A DNA stretch of 64,000 nt, taken from Selaginella moellendorffii. Lineage: Eukaryota > Streptophyta > Lycopodiopsida > Selaginellales > Selaginellaceae. Positions within the stretch are counted from its first letter, which is position 1. Each line of letters begins with the position of its first letter. The stretch lies in NCBI RefSeq assembly GCF_000143415.4, contig NW_003314310.1, positions 372,442 through 436,441 of the forward strand, read 5' to 3'. Positions 22,526 through 32,500 of the stretch are shown here, piece after piece. A program made the translations under genes and the position numbers. A model generated the notes under the pieces. It was not told the DNA's origin, searched no databases, and saw only the letters and a program-made list of their open reading frames with translations.

Positions 22526-24046
22526 TTAATACCTGTTGTTCTGTTGTTTTGAAGCGCTGCTGGTGGTGGTGGTGGTGGTGGTGGCGGTGCCGGCGGCCTT
22601 CGCTTTGGCAGGCCGTAGCGGCGTCAAGTAAAAGTTCCAAGTGCTGCTGCCCAGTCGGTGGTACGGTGACGACGCAGAGTGAGCGACAACGTCTCGATTC
22701 TCCCACGGCTGCTTTCCCCTGGTAGCGCAGTTATTAGCGTTGCCCCACCTGTTGTGCGGTACCGGGCTCGACGACAAGCTCCACGCGCCGTAGTCCCTGT
22801 AGTAGGCCGTGTAGGCCGGCGTCGCCGCCTGGAGCTTCTTCAGCTCCACCGACGATGGAATGCTCCAGGAGCTCGGCTCTTCGGAGCTCGAGTGCCTGTC
22901 GACGGTGTTTTCCTGCTGGTGTTGTTGGTTTTGTTGGTGGTGGTGAGCGTCGCAAGCTTGCTGCGAGGAAGACGAGCTGATCCGGTTGGCCGCGTCCTTC
23001 TTGGCCTTGCCGTGGTTAGAGCTCGCACCGTGCTTGAAAATTCGCAGTGGCGATGAGATCCACGATGGATTGCTGTGTTGCTGCTGCTGTTGTTGTTGTG
23101 GGTGCTGCTGCTTCCAGTTTGGGCTATGCTGGGAAGCTCGACCCTTTGCCAAGTTCACATACTTGGCTTCTTCTTTCCTCGCCCGGTTGAAATAGCCGGC
23201 CAGGCTGCTGCTGCCGGTGCTCGTGGATTTCTTCTTGCTTACTGCTGGCTCGGTCTCGGGAGAAGGCCTTGGCTTGGATTTCCTGAAAGTTGTCACCAGC
23301 GAAGACCACCATGCGGATGACTTACATGACGAAGTCTTCTTGGCGGACGAGGAGTTCCCACTCTCTAACCCAGCTGCTGCGCTAGAACTAAGACCCTCAC
23401 CTTGATAGTCTACCTTGGAAGAAGCGAGGCAGCGATGGCCGCCGCCGCCGCCGCCGCCGCCGCCGCTCCTCATCCCAGACGCGAGCGGTGGAGCGCCGCC
23501 ATAGAAGCGCTGCGGCGTGCTCCTGTTGTTGCTGGCGCAAGCCGACGACGATTTCTTCTGCTGGCTCTGGTCCTTGGCGAAGATCGAGAAGAACCTCTGC
23601 CGGGTCCAGTCGTCAAGAACGGCATCGGACTTCCTCCCGGCGAATCCATTCCCGTTGCCGAAGGGAAGGTTGTTCCCCCGGGCGGCGTTGGAGGCGCCGC
23701 CCATGACAACGCCGCCGCCGCCGCCGCCGCCGCCGCCGCTACTTCCCTCCCAATGCGACCAAGATTTGGACCTCCGCAAGTAGGCATCCGAGAGTAGCGG
23801 TGAGACGAGCTGCTGCTGGCGCTGGCCTCCATAATCCGCGATCCCTGGCCGGCTAGCCGCGGCATTCCTCCTATCTAGCGCTACAAACCCGAATGCCGAG
23901 CTCCTGTCGCTGTAGGACGCCCTGTGTGGAACCAGCGCCTCCGCCGAGGGGCTCAGCGCCGAGAGCCGCTCCTTGAGGCAGTCGGCGCACACTCCAGCCG
24001 CGCGTTGAGAAGGGTGCCTCCAGCAGGAGCCATCTCTCCTGCTCAT
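22526..24046 (-). CDS. OCTOPUS/DUF740-like plant protein with N-terminal Cys/His motif
   Basis: An intronless frame of 506 codons starts at the ATG at 24046. Near the N-terminus it has CWRHPSQRAAGVCADCLKER, the C-x2-H...C-x2-C pattern at the start of OCTOPUS-type and related plant proteins. The middle is low-complexity, with runs of Gly, Ser, Gln and His, and the C-terminus has the plant-conserved WNFYLTPLR motif. OCTOPUS proteins are polar plasma-membrane proteins of phloem development in seed plants; whether this one shares that role is unknown. A GGT repeat near 22561-22585 encodes a Thr run. It is divergently arranged with the TAPT1/POD1 gene, 349 bp apart. Confidence 0.7.
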   Translation of the reverse strand: MSRRDGSCWRHPSQRAAGVCADCLKERLSALSPSAEALVPHRASYSDRSSAFGFVALDRRNAAASRPGIADYGGQRQQQLVSPLLSDAYLRRSKSWSHWEGSSGGGGGGGGGVVMGGASNAARGNNLPFGNGNGFAGRKSDAVLDDWTRQRFFSIFAKDQSQQKKSSSACASNNRSTPQRFYGGAPPLASGMRSGGGGGGGGGHRCLASSKVDYQGEGLSSSAAAGLESGNSSSAKKTSSCKSSAWWSSLVTTFRKSKPRPSPETEPAVSKKKSTSTGSSSLAGYFNRARKEEAKYVNLAKGRASQHSPNWKQQHPQQQQQQQHSNPSWISSPLRIFKHGASSNHGKAKKDAANRISSSSSQQACDAHHHQQNQQHQQENTVDRHSSSEEPSSWSIPSSVELKKLQAATPAYTAYYRDYGAWSLSSSPVPHNRWGNANNCATRGKQPWENRDVVAHSASSPYHRLGSSTWNFYLTPLRPAKAKAAGTATTTTTTTSSASKQQNNRY

Positions 24047-24395
24047 GATCCCATGGCAGCTCCTCGAAATCCTAGATCCCAGACGGCGCGCGATCCAAAA
24101 TGCCGCGCTCTAGCTCGCAGATCGATCGATCGATCGCTCCCAGGCGTTAAGAGCCCTAAATCTCTAATCCCCACCAGGATTTGACCGTGAGGAGCACCGA
24201 CGTGGACGAGTCCGTACGCAAGTACGAACGGCAGGGTGGGAATATTCAGATACCTAGGAAAGCGCAGGATATACCATTTCTTGCCACGCTCCCCATCCAG
24301 TTGTCGACGACCACGTGTAGGCCAGTCCTCGCGTTTTCCTTCCACCGCATGGAGGGTTAGGGTTCTTTACGTGTAGCTATGAGCTTGGAGGAGCA
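24047..24395. promoter_or_regulatory. Shared divergent promoter region
   Basis: The 349 bp between two divergent start codons contains GATCGATCGATCGATCG at about 24118-24135 and a telo-box-like GGGTTAGGGTT at about 24354-24364, close to the TAPT1/POD1 start. CCACGTG at 24311-24317 is a G-box-like site. No TATA box is obvious. Confidence 0.5.
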
Positions 24396-26585
24396 ATGGC
24401 GCCCGCTGCTTTGGTGAAGCGGAGTGTCTCGTTCGATCTCCTCAGCCGCGATGTCGCCGGCGACGAGGATGATCGAGTGGTGCCGCCCAGGAACGGGCTC
24501 GTGGCGGAGAAGAATTCCGGGAGGCGGCGGCGCCGGAGCAAAAAGGGCACGCTCAAGCAGAGTTTCAGCCTCAGCCCTGGATCCAGCGCCGATCTCGCGG
24601 GATTTGCCGATCTGGTAGCGCAGGTCCGCAAAGAGGTACCAAAATTTCCCACAGCGGTGAATGGGATACTCCAGCAGAATGGAGCGGAGGAAAAACGTGC
24701 TGTTCATGCGGTACAGGAAAATGGAGATGGTCCTGTTCTTCAAGAGAATGGAACCTCCTCTTTGGTGGCGCATCCCTCTCCTCAAGCTGTCAGTAACGCA
24801 GACACCAAAGTTTTCGATCGCTTCGAGGCCGAGAAGCCTGCGAAGCAAGTCGACATTGGCGAATCCTGGCAAGCTCGCGGCTTTTTTCACGGGTTGCTTG
24901 AAGGGAGCTCTTTGGAGGCAACGGTACGAGCTGGAAATCAGAAAAGTCAGGATTGCGTCTACAATACTCTGGTGCACGTCCCCTGGCGATGCGAACTGGT
25001 TAGTTGTTTGTTATTCTACTTCGCAAGAGTTTCATGCTTAACATTTTATCTTTGTTTTTGGAACTCGTGTTTCAGCTCATCCTCGTTGGTTTTTTCGCCT
25101 GCCTAGACTCCTTTCTTTCGCTTCTGGTTGCGACACCGGTCCGAGTTGCAATAGCTCTTTGGAGGCGTCTGAGGTGAATTTTCTAGGTGTGAAATGATTT
25201 TCTTTTACATTGTTTTCTCACTTTCTTCTATCTGACTGGCAGAGAGCGACGAGCATTGGAAGCCAGTGACTTGTCCGATTTCGGTTGCTTACTTGTCTTG
25301 GTTCTCGGGGTTCTTTTTCTTCAGCAAGCAGGTATTTTGATCTATATGTCAGATGATTCTGGCTTCTTACGTTCTGCACTGTCACCGTTTAGATATCAGC
25401 TATATCTATCACTCGATTCGATTTGAGCCGAATATAAAACTTTATGTCATTTACAACATGCTGGAGGTAAAATTCAAAATTTCCTTGCAGGGCGTGAATT
25501 TTATTGTCTTGATTCAGGTCTTCGACAAACTCTTCCAGTCATTTGGCGTGGATGTACTACAGGTTCTGTATTTCTCAGCGATGAATTACGTTTCAAATGC
25601 TGCAGGTTTACAAACTTTTGCTCTCAACTGGCTCATAGCAGTGGGCTGCTTCAATATCCTTCGAAATTTTCTCTTTTCATCTCGTTCTTTTGTTCCATCC
25701 TTAACTGTGCACACCAATCCACTCGTTTATAATTTTGTTCGAAGCGATCAGTCTCTCCGCGGCGCTCCATTACGCCGCAACAAACAGGTCGCTGCTTGTG
25801 CTGCTAATGTCCAACAATTTCGCAGAGATCAAGAGTACCGTTTTCAAGCGGTTTAACAAGCAGAATATGCATGATCTGGCTCACACTGGTACGAAGCTTG
25901 TGTCGCTCGTATTTTTCGCAATAATGTGTTGTGTCACTTCCGCAGACACAGTGGAGCGCTTTCATCTTCTGACTTGCCTCTTTTTCGCGTTTGCGCAAAA
26001 CATCATTCTTGTGGAAGGGCCATGGATGCAATTATTTTTCTACGTACGTTGCGTTATCTAGTTCCCGTATTGCACTGACTTATTGATCCCATATTGTGTT
26101 GTGCAGCACGCGGCGATGGTAATGTTTTGCGAATCCTTTGTGGACCTTGTCAAGCATTCCTTCCTAGCGAAGGTGAACCAAGTCATGCCCGCAGCCTACA
26201 CGGAGTTCCTGGAGATGCTGTGCGAACAGGTTTATAGAGAAATCTTTCAAGTTCCTTCTCTCAAGTTTTCATGTTTCAGATTGCAAGCAGCCGCAAGGAC
26301 TCCTCCAGGAGCAAAGCTCTCAGATTCATACCTCTCGGCCCCGCCTGTGTGGTAAGGCTAGAACTTTCTCTCAAATGTTTCCATAACCTTGGATCACAGG
26401 TTATCAAAGTCATACTTCCTCTGTATGCTTCATACATCTCGACAAAGTCCGCTTGGAGTTCCCTGCTAAGATTTGGACTCGTTGCCGGTGGAACTTTCGC
26501 AATTTTGGTAGCGTTAAAGATCGTCGTGCGTTGGTCACTCAACAAGTATGCTGCGTGGTATCTCAAGCGTTGCCACATGGAGTAA
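24396..26585 (+). CDS. POD1: TAPT1/POD1 family multi-pass membrane protein
   Basis: Exon 1 (24396-24998) ends in VPWRCEL, and short GT-AG introns follow. Joined exons give family hallmarks: LLILVGFFACLDSFLSLL, ADISYIYHSIR, KLYVIYNMLE, VFDKLFQSFG, NNFAEIKSTVFKRFNKQNMH, ERFHLLTCLFF, CESFVDLVKHSFLAKVN and RFIPLGPACVV. The last exon holds the C-terminal membrane segments and stops at 26583-26585. TAPT1 acts in the ER/ciliary-base region in animals and POD1 in the ER of Arabidopsis pollen tubes. Exon borders between about 25560 and 25790 could not be settled; the frame changes there without an obvious acceptor. Confidence 0.85.
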
Positions 26586-26966
26586 AGCGTATGTACCATT
26601 TCAAACGGAGTTAGTTAGCTATAGCGAATATAGTAACTGCGGGCGCGAATATCTGACGGCTACAGTGCCAGATATAGAATGAAATCCCTGACCGTCGATT
26701 GCTGGGCTATGGTTGCACGTTATAATCGTACGAAAATGTGGTGGACCTTTAGGCCGAATGAAAAAGAATAATTTCTTTGTTCTCCCTCCCTCACTGTTCT
26801 AGGGCTTTTGTACTAGGGTTTGGTGAGCTCCACGAAGTGGGCGGGGGGAATCCAAGGCGCCCCGAGCGATAGCGATGAGCTGGGGCTGGAAATTTGAGGT
26901 CGGAGACATCGCCAGCTCGCATTTCAGCTCCAGTAGATTTTGATCTCCGGATTGTAGCTTGGGGGC
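26586..26966. promoter_or_regulatory. Intergenic/promoter region upstream of the MyoB-like gene
   Basis: It contains TCTAGGGCTTTTG and ACTAGGGTTTGG near 26802-26822 (telo-box-like, AAACCCTA inverse). Nothing else recognised. Confidence 0.4.
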
Positions 26967-28680
26967 ATGGGCAGCGTCTGCGATTGCTGCGTCGCGGCGT
27001 ATTGCTCGTGTCTAGCGCCCTCTCCCGCGGCCGCGCAGCTCCGCAAGCTCGAGCTTCTTCTCGCGCAGCAGCAAGGGGGCCTGTTGGAGGTGGATTTCCA
27101 AAAGAGCTGGGATGTCTGGAATGGCGGCGATTGCGAAGTACATGGGCGCTGCTCGTTTTGTAACCGGCTTCTCTCCCAGTCCGGCAAGAACGAGCGCTCC
27201 GTGAAGAGGAAGTTTGCCAAAATCTATCCCGAGGAGGTGTTCTTCTCTTCCGTCGCCCGGGAGGAGGATGCTGTGATTTCCAACGAGCAAGTCAGGCGCT
27301 TGATGGGGGCCTTGGAGGCCGAGAGGGAGATTGTGAGCGCGCTGAGCGTAGAGCTCGAGGAAGAAAGGAATGCCGCCGCGGTGGCTGCTACCGAGACCTT
27401 GGCTATGATCACGAGGTTGCAAGAGGAGAAGGCTGCGGTGCAAATGGAAGCTAGCCAGTACAAGAGGATGGTGGAGGAGCGCACCCAGTATGATCAAGGC
27501 GCCATTGGGATGCTCAACGAGATCCTGGCCAAGCAGGAGGAGGAGAGGATGGCGCTGTCCAAAGAGGTGGAGATGTACCGGAGCTCTCTCGCTGGTGGGA
27601 AGAAGAGGCCTTGCTTTTCCAGTGTGGAGAGTGGGGATGGTGCTTCCATGGCTGCGACTTCACAAGCGGGTGGCCAGCAGCGAGGGAAGAACTTGATGGA
27701 ATCGTTCGAGAGGGTGGAATCTCCTCCGAGAGTTTACAGCCCTTCGCGAGGAGTGGGATCGTCTAGCATGGACGTCGACGAAGAGGGCAGTGGCTCGTCC
27801 GGGATTCACGATCTACGTGAGGTTTCTAGCACAGCAACGACGTCGGGTGGCCGGTCCGAGCACGAGTTCATGGAGAAGTATGGTCCGAGATGGAAAAGCC
27901 ATGGTTCGCCTCTCAAGAACTCGAGAAGCTATGGCTCCGCGTCCAGCTCGTCCGGTTTGTATTCGAGTTCCGTGAGCCGGAATGACGAAGACGACGCCGT
28001 CGACCACATTGTTCGTGCCTTCGCCCGGCCGCATGGGAAGCTCAGCGAGGAGCTGAGAGAGCTGAGCGCGAGGCTGAGAGCGCTGGAAGCCGAGAGGGAT
28101 TACCACGCGTTTGGAGGGCCGAGGAGGGGCGGTGGTGGCAACGGCGAGATGGAGATTCTAGAGGAGATATCACAGCAGCTGCGGCACATCCAAGCCTTGG
28201 ACAGGAAGTCGGACGGTATCAAGGAGTTATCAGAGGCATCCTTCGTTTTCTCCTTCAAGGTAAACAAGCTAGTTCGTAGCATTCCCCAGTTTCCAGTTTT
28301 GATTCTTTGTTGTTTCGCAGGGATTCTTCTCGTTCAATGGTTTGCGCCAGTCGCTCAACTCGAACATCAACAGGTAAAACGTTCTTCACGGTTGTTCTTT
28401 CGTCGATGATCGATCGATCTGTTCTTCCAGATTGGCGTGCATGTTTCTCAAACCTACGGAATTGAGCTACGGAGACCATCACGTCGGGCTGTCTCACTTG
28501 CTCGAGAGCTCGCCCCGCAAGACTCCTCGAGCGGTGCCTTGCCTGACTCGCGGGATCAAAGTGGAGACTCCGCCGCTCTTCTCAAACTCGTCCTACGCTG
28601 TGCTCCATCGCCAGAATCTGGAGTGGCCAATGGACGCGAGGGGGCGATCGGAGACAGCATTTAGCGGCTGGGACTACTGA
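26967..28680 (+). CDS. MyoB-type protein with GTD-binding domain (DUF593)
   Basis: Three exons fit: 26967-28259, 28321-28373 and 28431-28680, with introns of 61 and 57 nt that keep the frame (FKGFFSFNGLRQSLNSNINR then LACMFLKPTEL). The N-terminus is Cys-rich (CDCCVAAYCSC). Residues about 100-200 form the predicted coiled coil of the GTD-binding domain, with SNEQVRRLMGALEAEREIVS and MVEERTQYDQ. MyoB proteins bind the globular tail of class XI myosins on vesicles. The Ser-rich middle and the C-terminal part are less conserved. The usual N-terminal membrane segment is weak here. Confidence 0.8.
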
Positions 28681-28827
28681 GAGATCAACCAAAAAACTAG
28701 AACAAGAGAGAAGAGAGAGGTTGTTCTTCGTTTTTGCGTGTACATAATTTTTGCGTTTGTTAACGTTTGGAGATTGGAATATGCTTCTGGGTTTAGGGTT
28801 TAGAGTTCTTTGGGAGCTAGGGTATGA
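28681..28827 (+). promoter_or_regulatory. Telo-box promoter of the bL32 gene
   Basis: GGGTTTAGGGTTTAGAG at 28790-28806 contains two inverse AAACCCTA-type boxes just before the ATG at 28828, typical of plant ribosomal-protein genes. Confidence 0.55.
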
Positions 28828-29472
28828 ATGGCGGCTGTGGCTTGGCAGCTGAGAGCCCGTGTTCTCCGTAGGCATTTCCATCCGGCGCCATCGATCCGGC
28901 CGCCGTGCGCTCCTGCCGAGGCGCCAGTGATCGGGAGCGAGGTCGGGCATGGAGCACCTGCAGCAGAATCGATTTCTGGATCGATGGAGCTCATGGCAGT
29001 CCCCAAATCAAAGGTAAAAGTGCTGCATTCTTGGCGCTCTATCTCTCTTTTGTTTCCTAGATTTCCAAGTATAAGAAGAAGCTAAGGAACAATCCCAAGA
29101 ACTTGAAGCCCATTCCAGTGATCGCCCAGTGCTCGTAAGTGCTAAGATTTTCCATTGAGGAGGGAGAGAGACCGATTGGGTAGTAATTCAGGCAGCCTGC
29201 CGCAGCGATCAATCTGCGAGCACGGCGTTCATCTGCCCAGAGATGCAAATTTCTTGCTTTTCTGACTCGCGGAGAGCTTTTGGCTCAGTGAGGCAAGTCA
29301 AGTAACACTCGAAAACATTGATTCTAACGAGAGAAAAAATCTATCCATGGTTTCTTACAATTGCTGTGGTGTGTTGATCGTTTCTTGTGCCAGGATTTGT
29401 GGAAGATACAGACTTCCAATGTACTTTTGCTGTAGTCCATGGTTTCGAGCAAAGAAGGATTTCAAAGTATAA
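28828..29472 (+). CDS. Organellar (probably mitochondrial) ribosomal protein bL32
   Basis: Three exons, 28828-29013, 29061-29134 and 29394-29472, splice in frame. The N-terminus (AVAWQLRARVLRRHFHP) looks like a mitochondrial presequence. The core reads MAVPKSKISKYKKKLRNN, LKPIPVIAQCSICGRYRLP and MYFCC, the bL32 pattern with a zinc-ribbon Cys set (C-x2-C...C-C). The gene is easily missed because its largest exon is only 62 codons and the Cys motif is completed across a 259-nt intron. It is a component of the large organellar ribosomal subunit. It lies 73 bp upstream of the RNA polymerase I subunit gene on the same strand. Confidence 0.82.
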
Positions 29473-29545
29473 ATCAAAGCCACTTTTGTACAGAGCATTC
29501 TAGGGTTTTAGTGCCACGCCATTAGGGTTTTAGCGAAGAGCGAAA
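29473..29545 (+). promoter_or_regulatory. Compact promoter/5' region of NRPA1 with telo-boxes
   Basis: TCTAGGGTTTTAG (29500-29512) and ATTAGGGTTTTAG (29521-29533) are two inverse telo-box motifs within 45 bp of the ATG, as in many plant translation and ribosome-biogenesis genes. Confidence 0.5.
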
Positions 29546-32500
29546 ATGGGGCGCCGAGAGGTAGGCGATGAGAGAAATCGATCGTGGATGTGATTCTTCC
29601 TCTTCGATCGATGCAGGAGGCGGCGCATTCGATGGAGGCGATCGGATTCTCGTATTATCAGGCCGATGAGGTGCGAGCGATGAGTGTGAAGCGGATTACC
29701 AGCCCGCGGTTGCTGGATGGATTGGGGAAGCCGGTGCCGAATGGGCTGTATGATCCAGCTCTTGGTCCTACAGAACAATCGGATGTGTAAGGCTCAATCT
29801 TTCAGCATTTTCGTGCTTAAAAGACTGGGTTTTTTTTTTTTTTTTGCGCAGGTGTCCGACTTGTGGAGATATGCAGCTGTTTTGTCCTGGACATTTCGGG
29901 CATATTGAGCTCGTGATGCCAGTTTTCAATCCTCTTCTCTACAGATCTCTCGTGAGAATTTTCAAGAGCGTTTGTGTTTTTTGCCACCACTTCAAGCACG
30001 AGCGCAAGAAAGTAAGTGGAGGAAAACCATTGCTTCTTTAGCGTGAGTTTTCTGACTGACTTTTTCCAAATTTGTTTCCACAGGTTGAAGACGCTTGCAT
30101 TGCTCTCACGCAAATCATGAAAGAGAGTGTTGTCGAGAATCCGTCAGGTGGGCGTAAAATGCTTATAACGTCGGGGCACTTTATCCAAGTGAAGAAGATC
30201 ATCGAAGATTTCTTTAAACTTCCGCGGACCAAATGTAGTTCTTGCGGTGGGCAGGTTCCAGCGCTCAGGAGCGAAGGTCACGGGAAGCTGTTCCAGGTAA
30301 CCTTGGGAGTGTTTCTAGTGGTTATTTACTCAATCATTTTTCTATTTTTTTTTCTCCAGCAACCACTGAGTTCTAGGCATATGAGTGCGAACATGGTCAG
30401 CGGGCATATTTTTAGAGATCAAAATGCTGCAGCGGCTGCAATGGACGCCAGCGTTCCCGAGTCGAAGGGCAAAAGGCCCAAAGCGGATAAATTTGCCAAG
30501 AACTCGAGTATTCAAGCAGTCGGGTACTTCAGCGCGCCTAAAATTTTACTGCCTTCAGAGGTGACGTTCTCATGTTCTTCCTTTTTAGAGACTGATACAA
30601 GTTTCAGGTAAGAAAACACTTGAGTGCGCTGTGGAGGAACGAGGAGAAGCTCTGCTCTTTGATTTGGGGTGGAGTTGGGACTGGAAAGTCACCTTCACCT
30701 GCTCGGAAAGATGGTTTATCTCTGTTCTTCTTGGAAGCACTTGCAGTCACACCGAATCGATTTCGGCCTCCAAACTATGTCAATAATCAGGTAAAACTGC
30801 TTCTATACATGTTTTTCAATTGTTAATAAGTTCACTGGCAGCTTCTGGAGCATCCTCAAAACAAGCTTTATGAGGTTGTTGTCGAAAAAAATATTCAGCT
30901 GTCAGATCTTATTACAGAGAGCGGTGCAAAATCAGAGGATGGTCTGCGGTTATGGCTTGAGTTGCAAAATGCCGTGAACGAACTTATTGATAGCACTACT
31001 GGTATTTTCGTCAGCATGATGAGTTATTTGCAAAGTTTCAGATTCCTCTGTGTTGCAGTTGCTGGGAAAGATAGAAACGTTGGAATCAGACAACTATTGG
31101 AAAAGAAACAAGGTCTCTTTAGGTGGAACATGATGGGGAAGAGGGTAAACCATACCTGCCGTTCCGTCATTTCACCTGATCCTTTTATTGCGGTCAATGA
31201 AATTGGTATTCCACCAAATTTTGCTGTAAAACTGACATATCCAGAGGTATGAAGACGTATTGCTGACAGTACTTACGTTCTGGTTTTCTGCTTTCAGAAA
31301 GTAACAGCGTATAACTTCGAGCGCTTGAGGAGAAATGTTGAAAATGGTCCGAACGTACATCCTGGGGCTACTCATGTTGAAGACGAGCTGGGTGTTCGGG
31401 TGAGCCTTGAGTACCTTAAAGATTGGCAGCGGGTTGCTACGGCAAAGACACTGCTTTCCACGCCAGGCGCTACAGCGACTGACACTATAAAGAAAGAAAA
31501 GCTTATAGGAAAGACAGTTTACCGACACTTGCAAGACGGAGATATATTACTCGCGAATCGTCAGGTAAAATTCGGTTAATGTTTGTGGTTGCTCATTTGT
31601 TTTTGTAGCCAACTCTTCACAAACCTGGAGTGATGGGACACAAAGCTCGTGTGATTAAAGGGCAACGAGCTTTGCGTTTGCACTACGCAAATTGCAGGTT
31701 TAAATCCTAAACTTATCTGGCAGTGCACTGAATGTTGTTTTTCTAGTACGTACAATGCAGACTTTGATGGAGATGAGATGAATGTTCATTTTCCACAAGA
31801 TGAACTAGGACGAGCCGAGGCTTACCTGATTGTCAATGCCAACCAACAGTATATCGTACCGACAAGCGGGGAACCGATACGAGGGCTCATTCAAGTAAGA
31901 AATTGTAACGATTTGCTGTTTTCTCATCAACTGTATAAACAGGATCATATTATTAGTGCAACTCTTCTCACGAAAAAGGATACATTTTTAACGAAGGAGG
32001 AATATCATCAACTCGTTTATTCTGCTTGCGTACCTATGCCGACGTTAGAATCTGCCACTTTTTCGAAGGGTCGCAATGTGAAAACGCTCGACAATCATCC
32101 GGCAATTGAAACTGTCCCTCCAGCTATTTGGAAACCTCGTTGCCTGTGGTCCGGAAAGCAAGTATGTTTATTTGATTTCTTGATTGTTACTGAGAATTGT
32201 TGACACTTCGTAGGTTTTAACGACAATCCTCAACTATGTCACCAGAGGGAGACCTCCGTTTTCAATGGAAAGAGGTATACGTGTCTCGGGAGATTACATT
32301 GGGAAGACAAGCGAGGAACTGAAGGTTCTGGTTCGAGGAAACGATTTTCTTTGCGGTATCATTGACAAAGCTCAGTTTGGAAAATTTGGCTTGGTGCACA
32401 CTGTTCAAGAGCTGTATGGTGCTGACGATGCTGGTCATCTTCTATCGGTTTTTAGCAGGCTGTTCACCTCCTATTTATTTGTGAGTGGAGTTATTCTGTT

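Noticed and set aside
22069-22725. 218-codon plus-strand frame
   Set aside because: It overlaps antisense to the 506-codon gene at 22526-24046 and to simple repeats; no recognisable protein.
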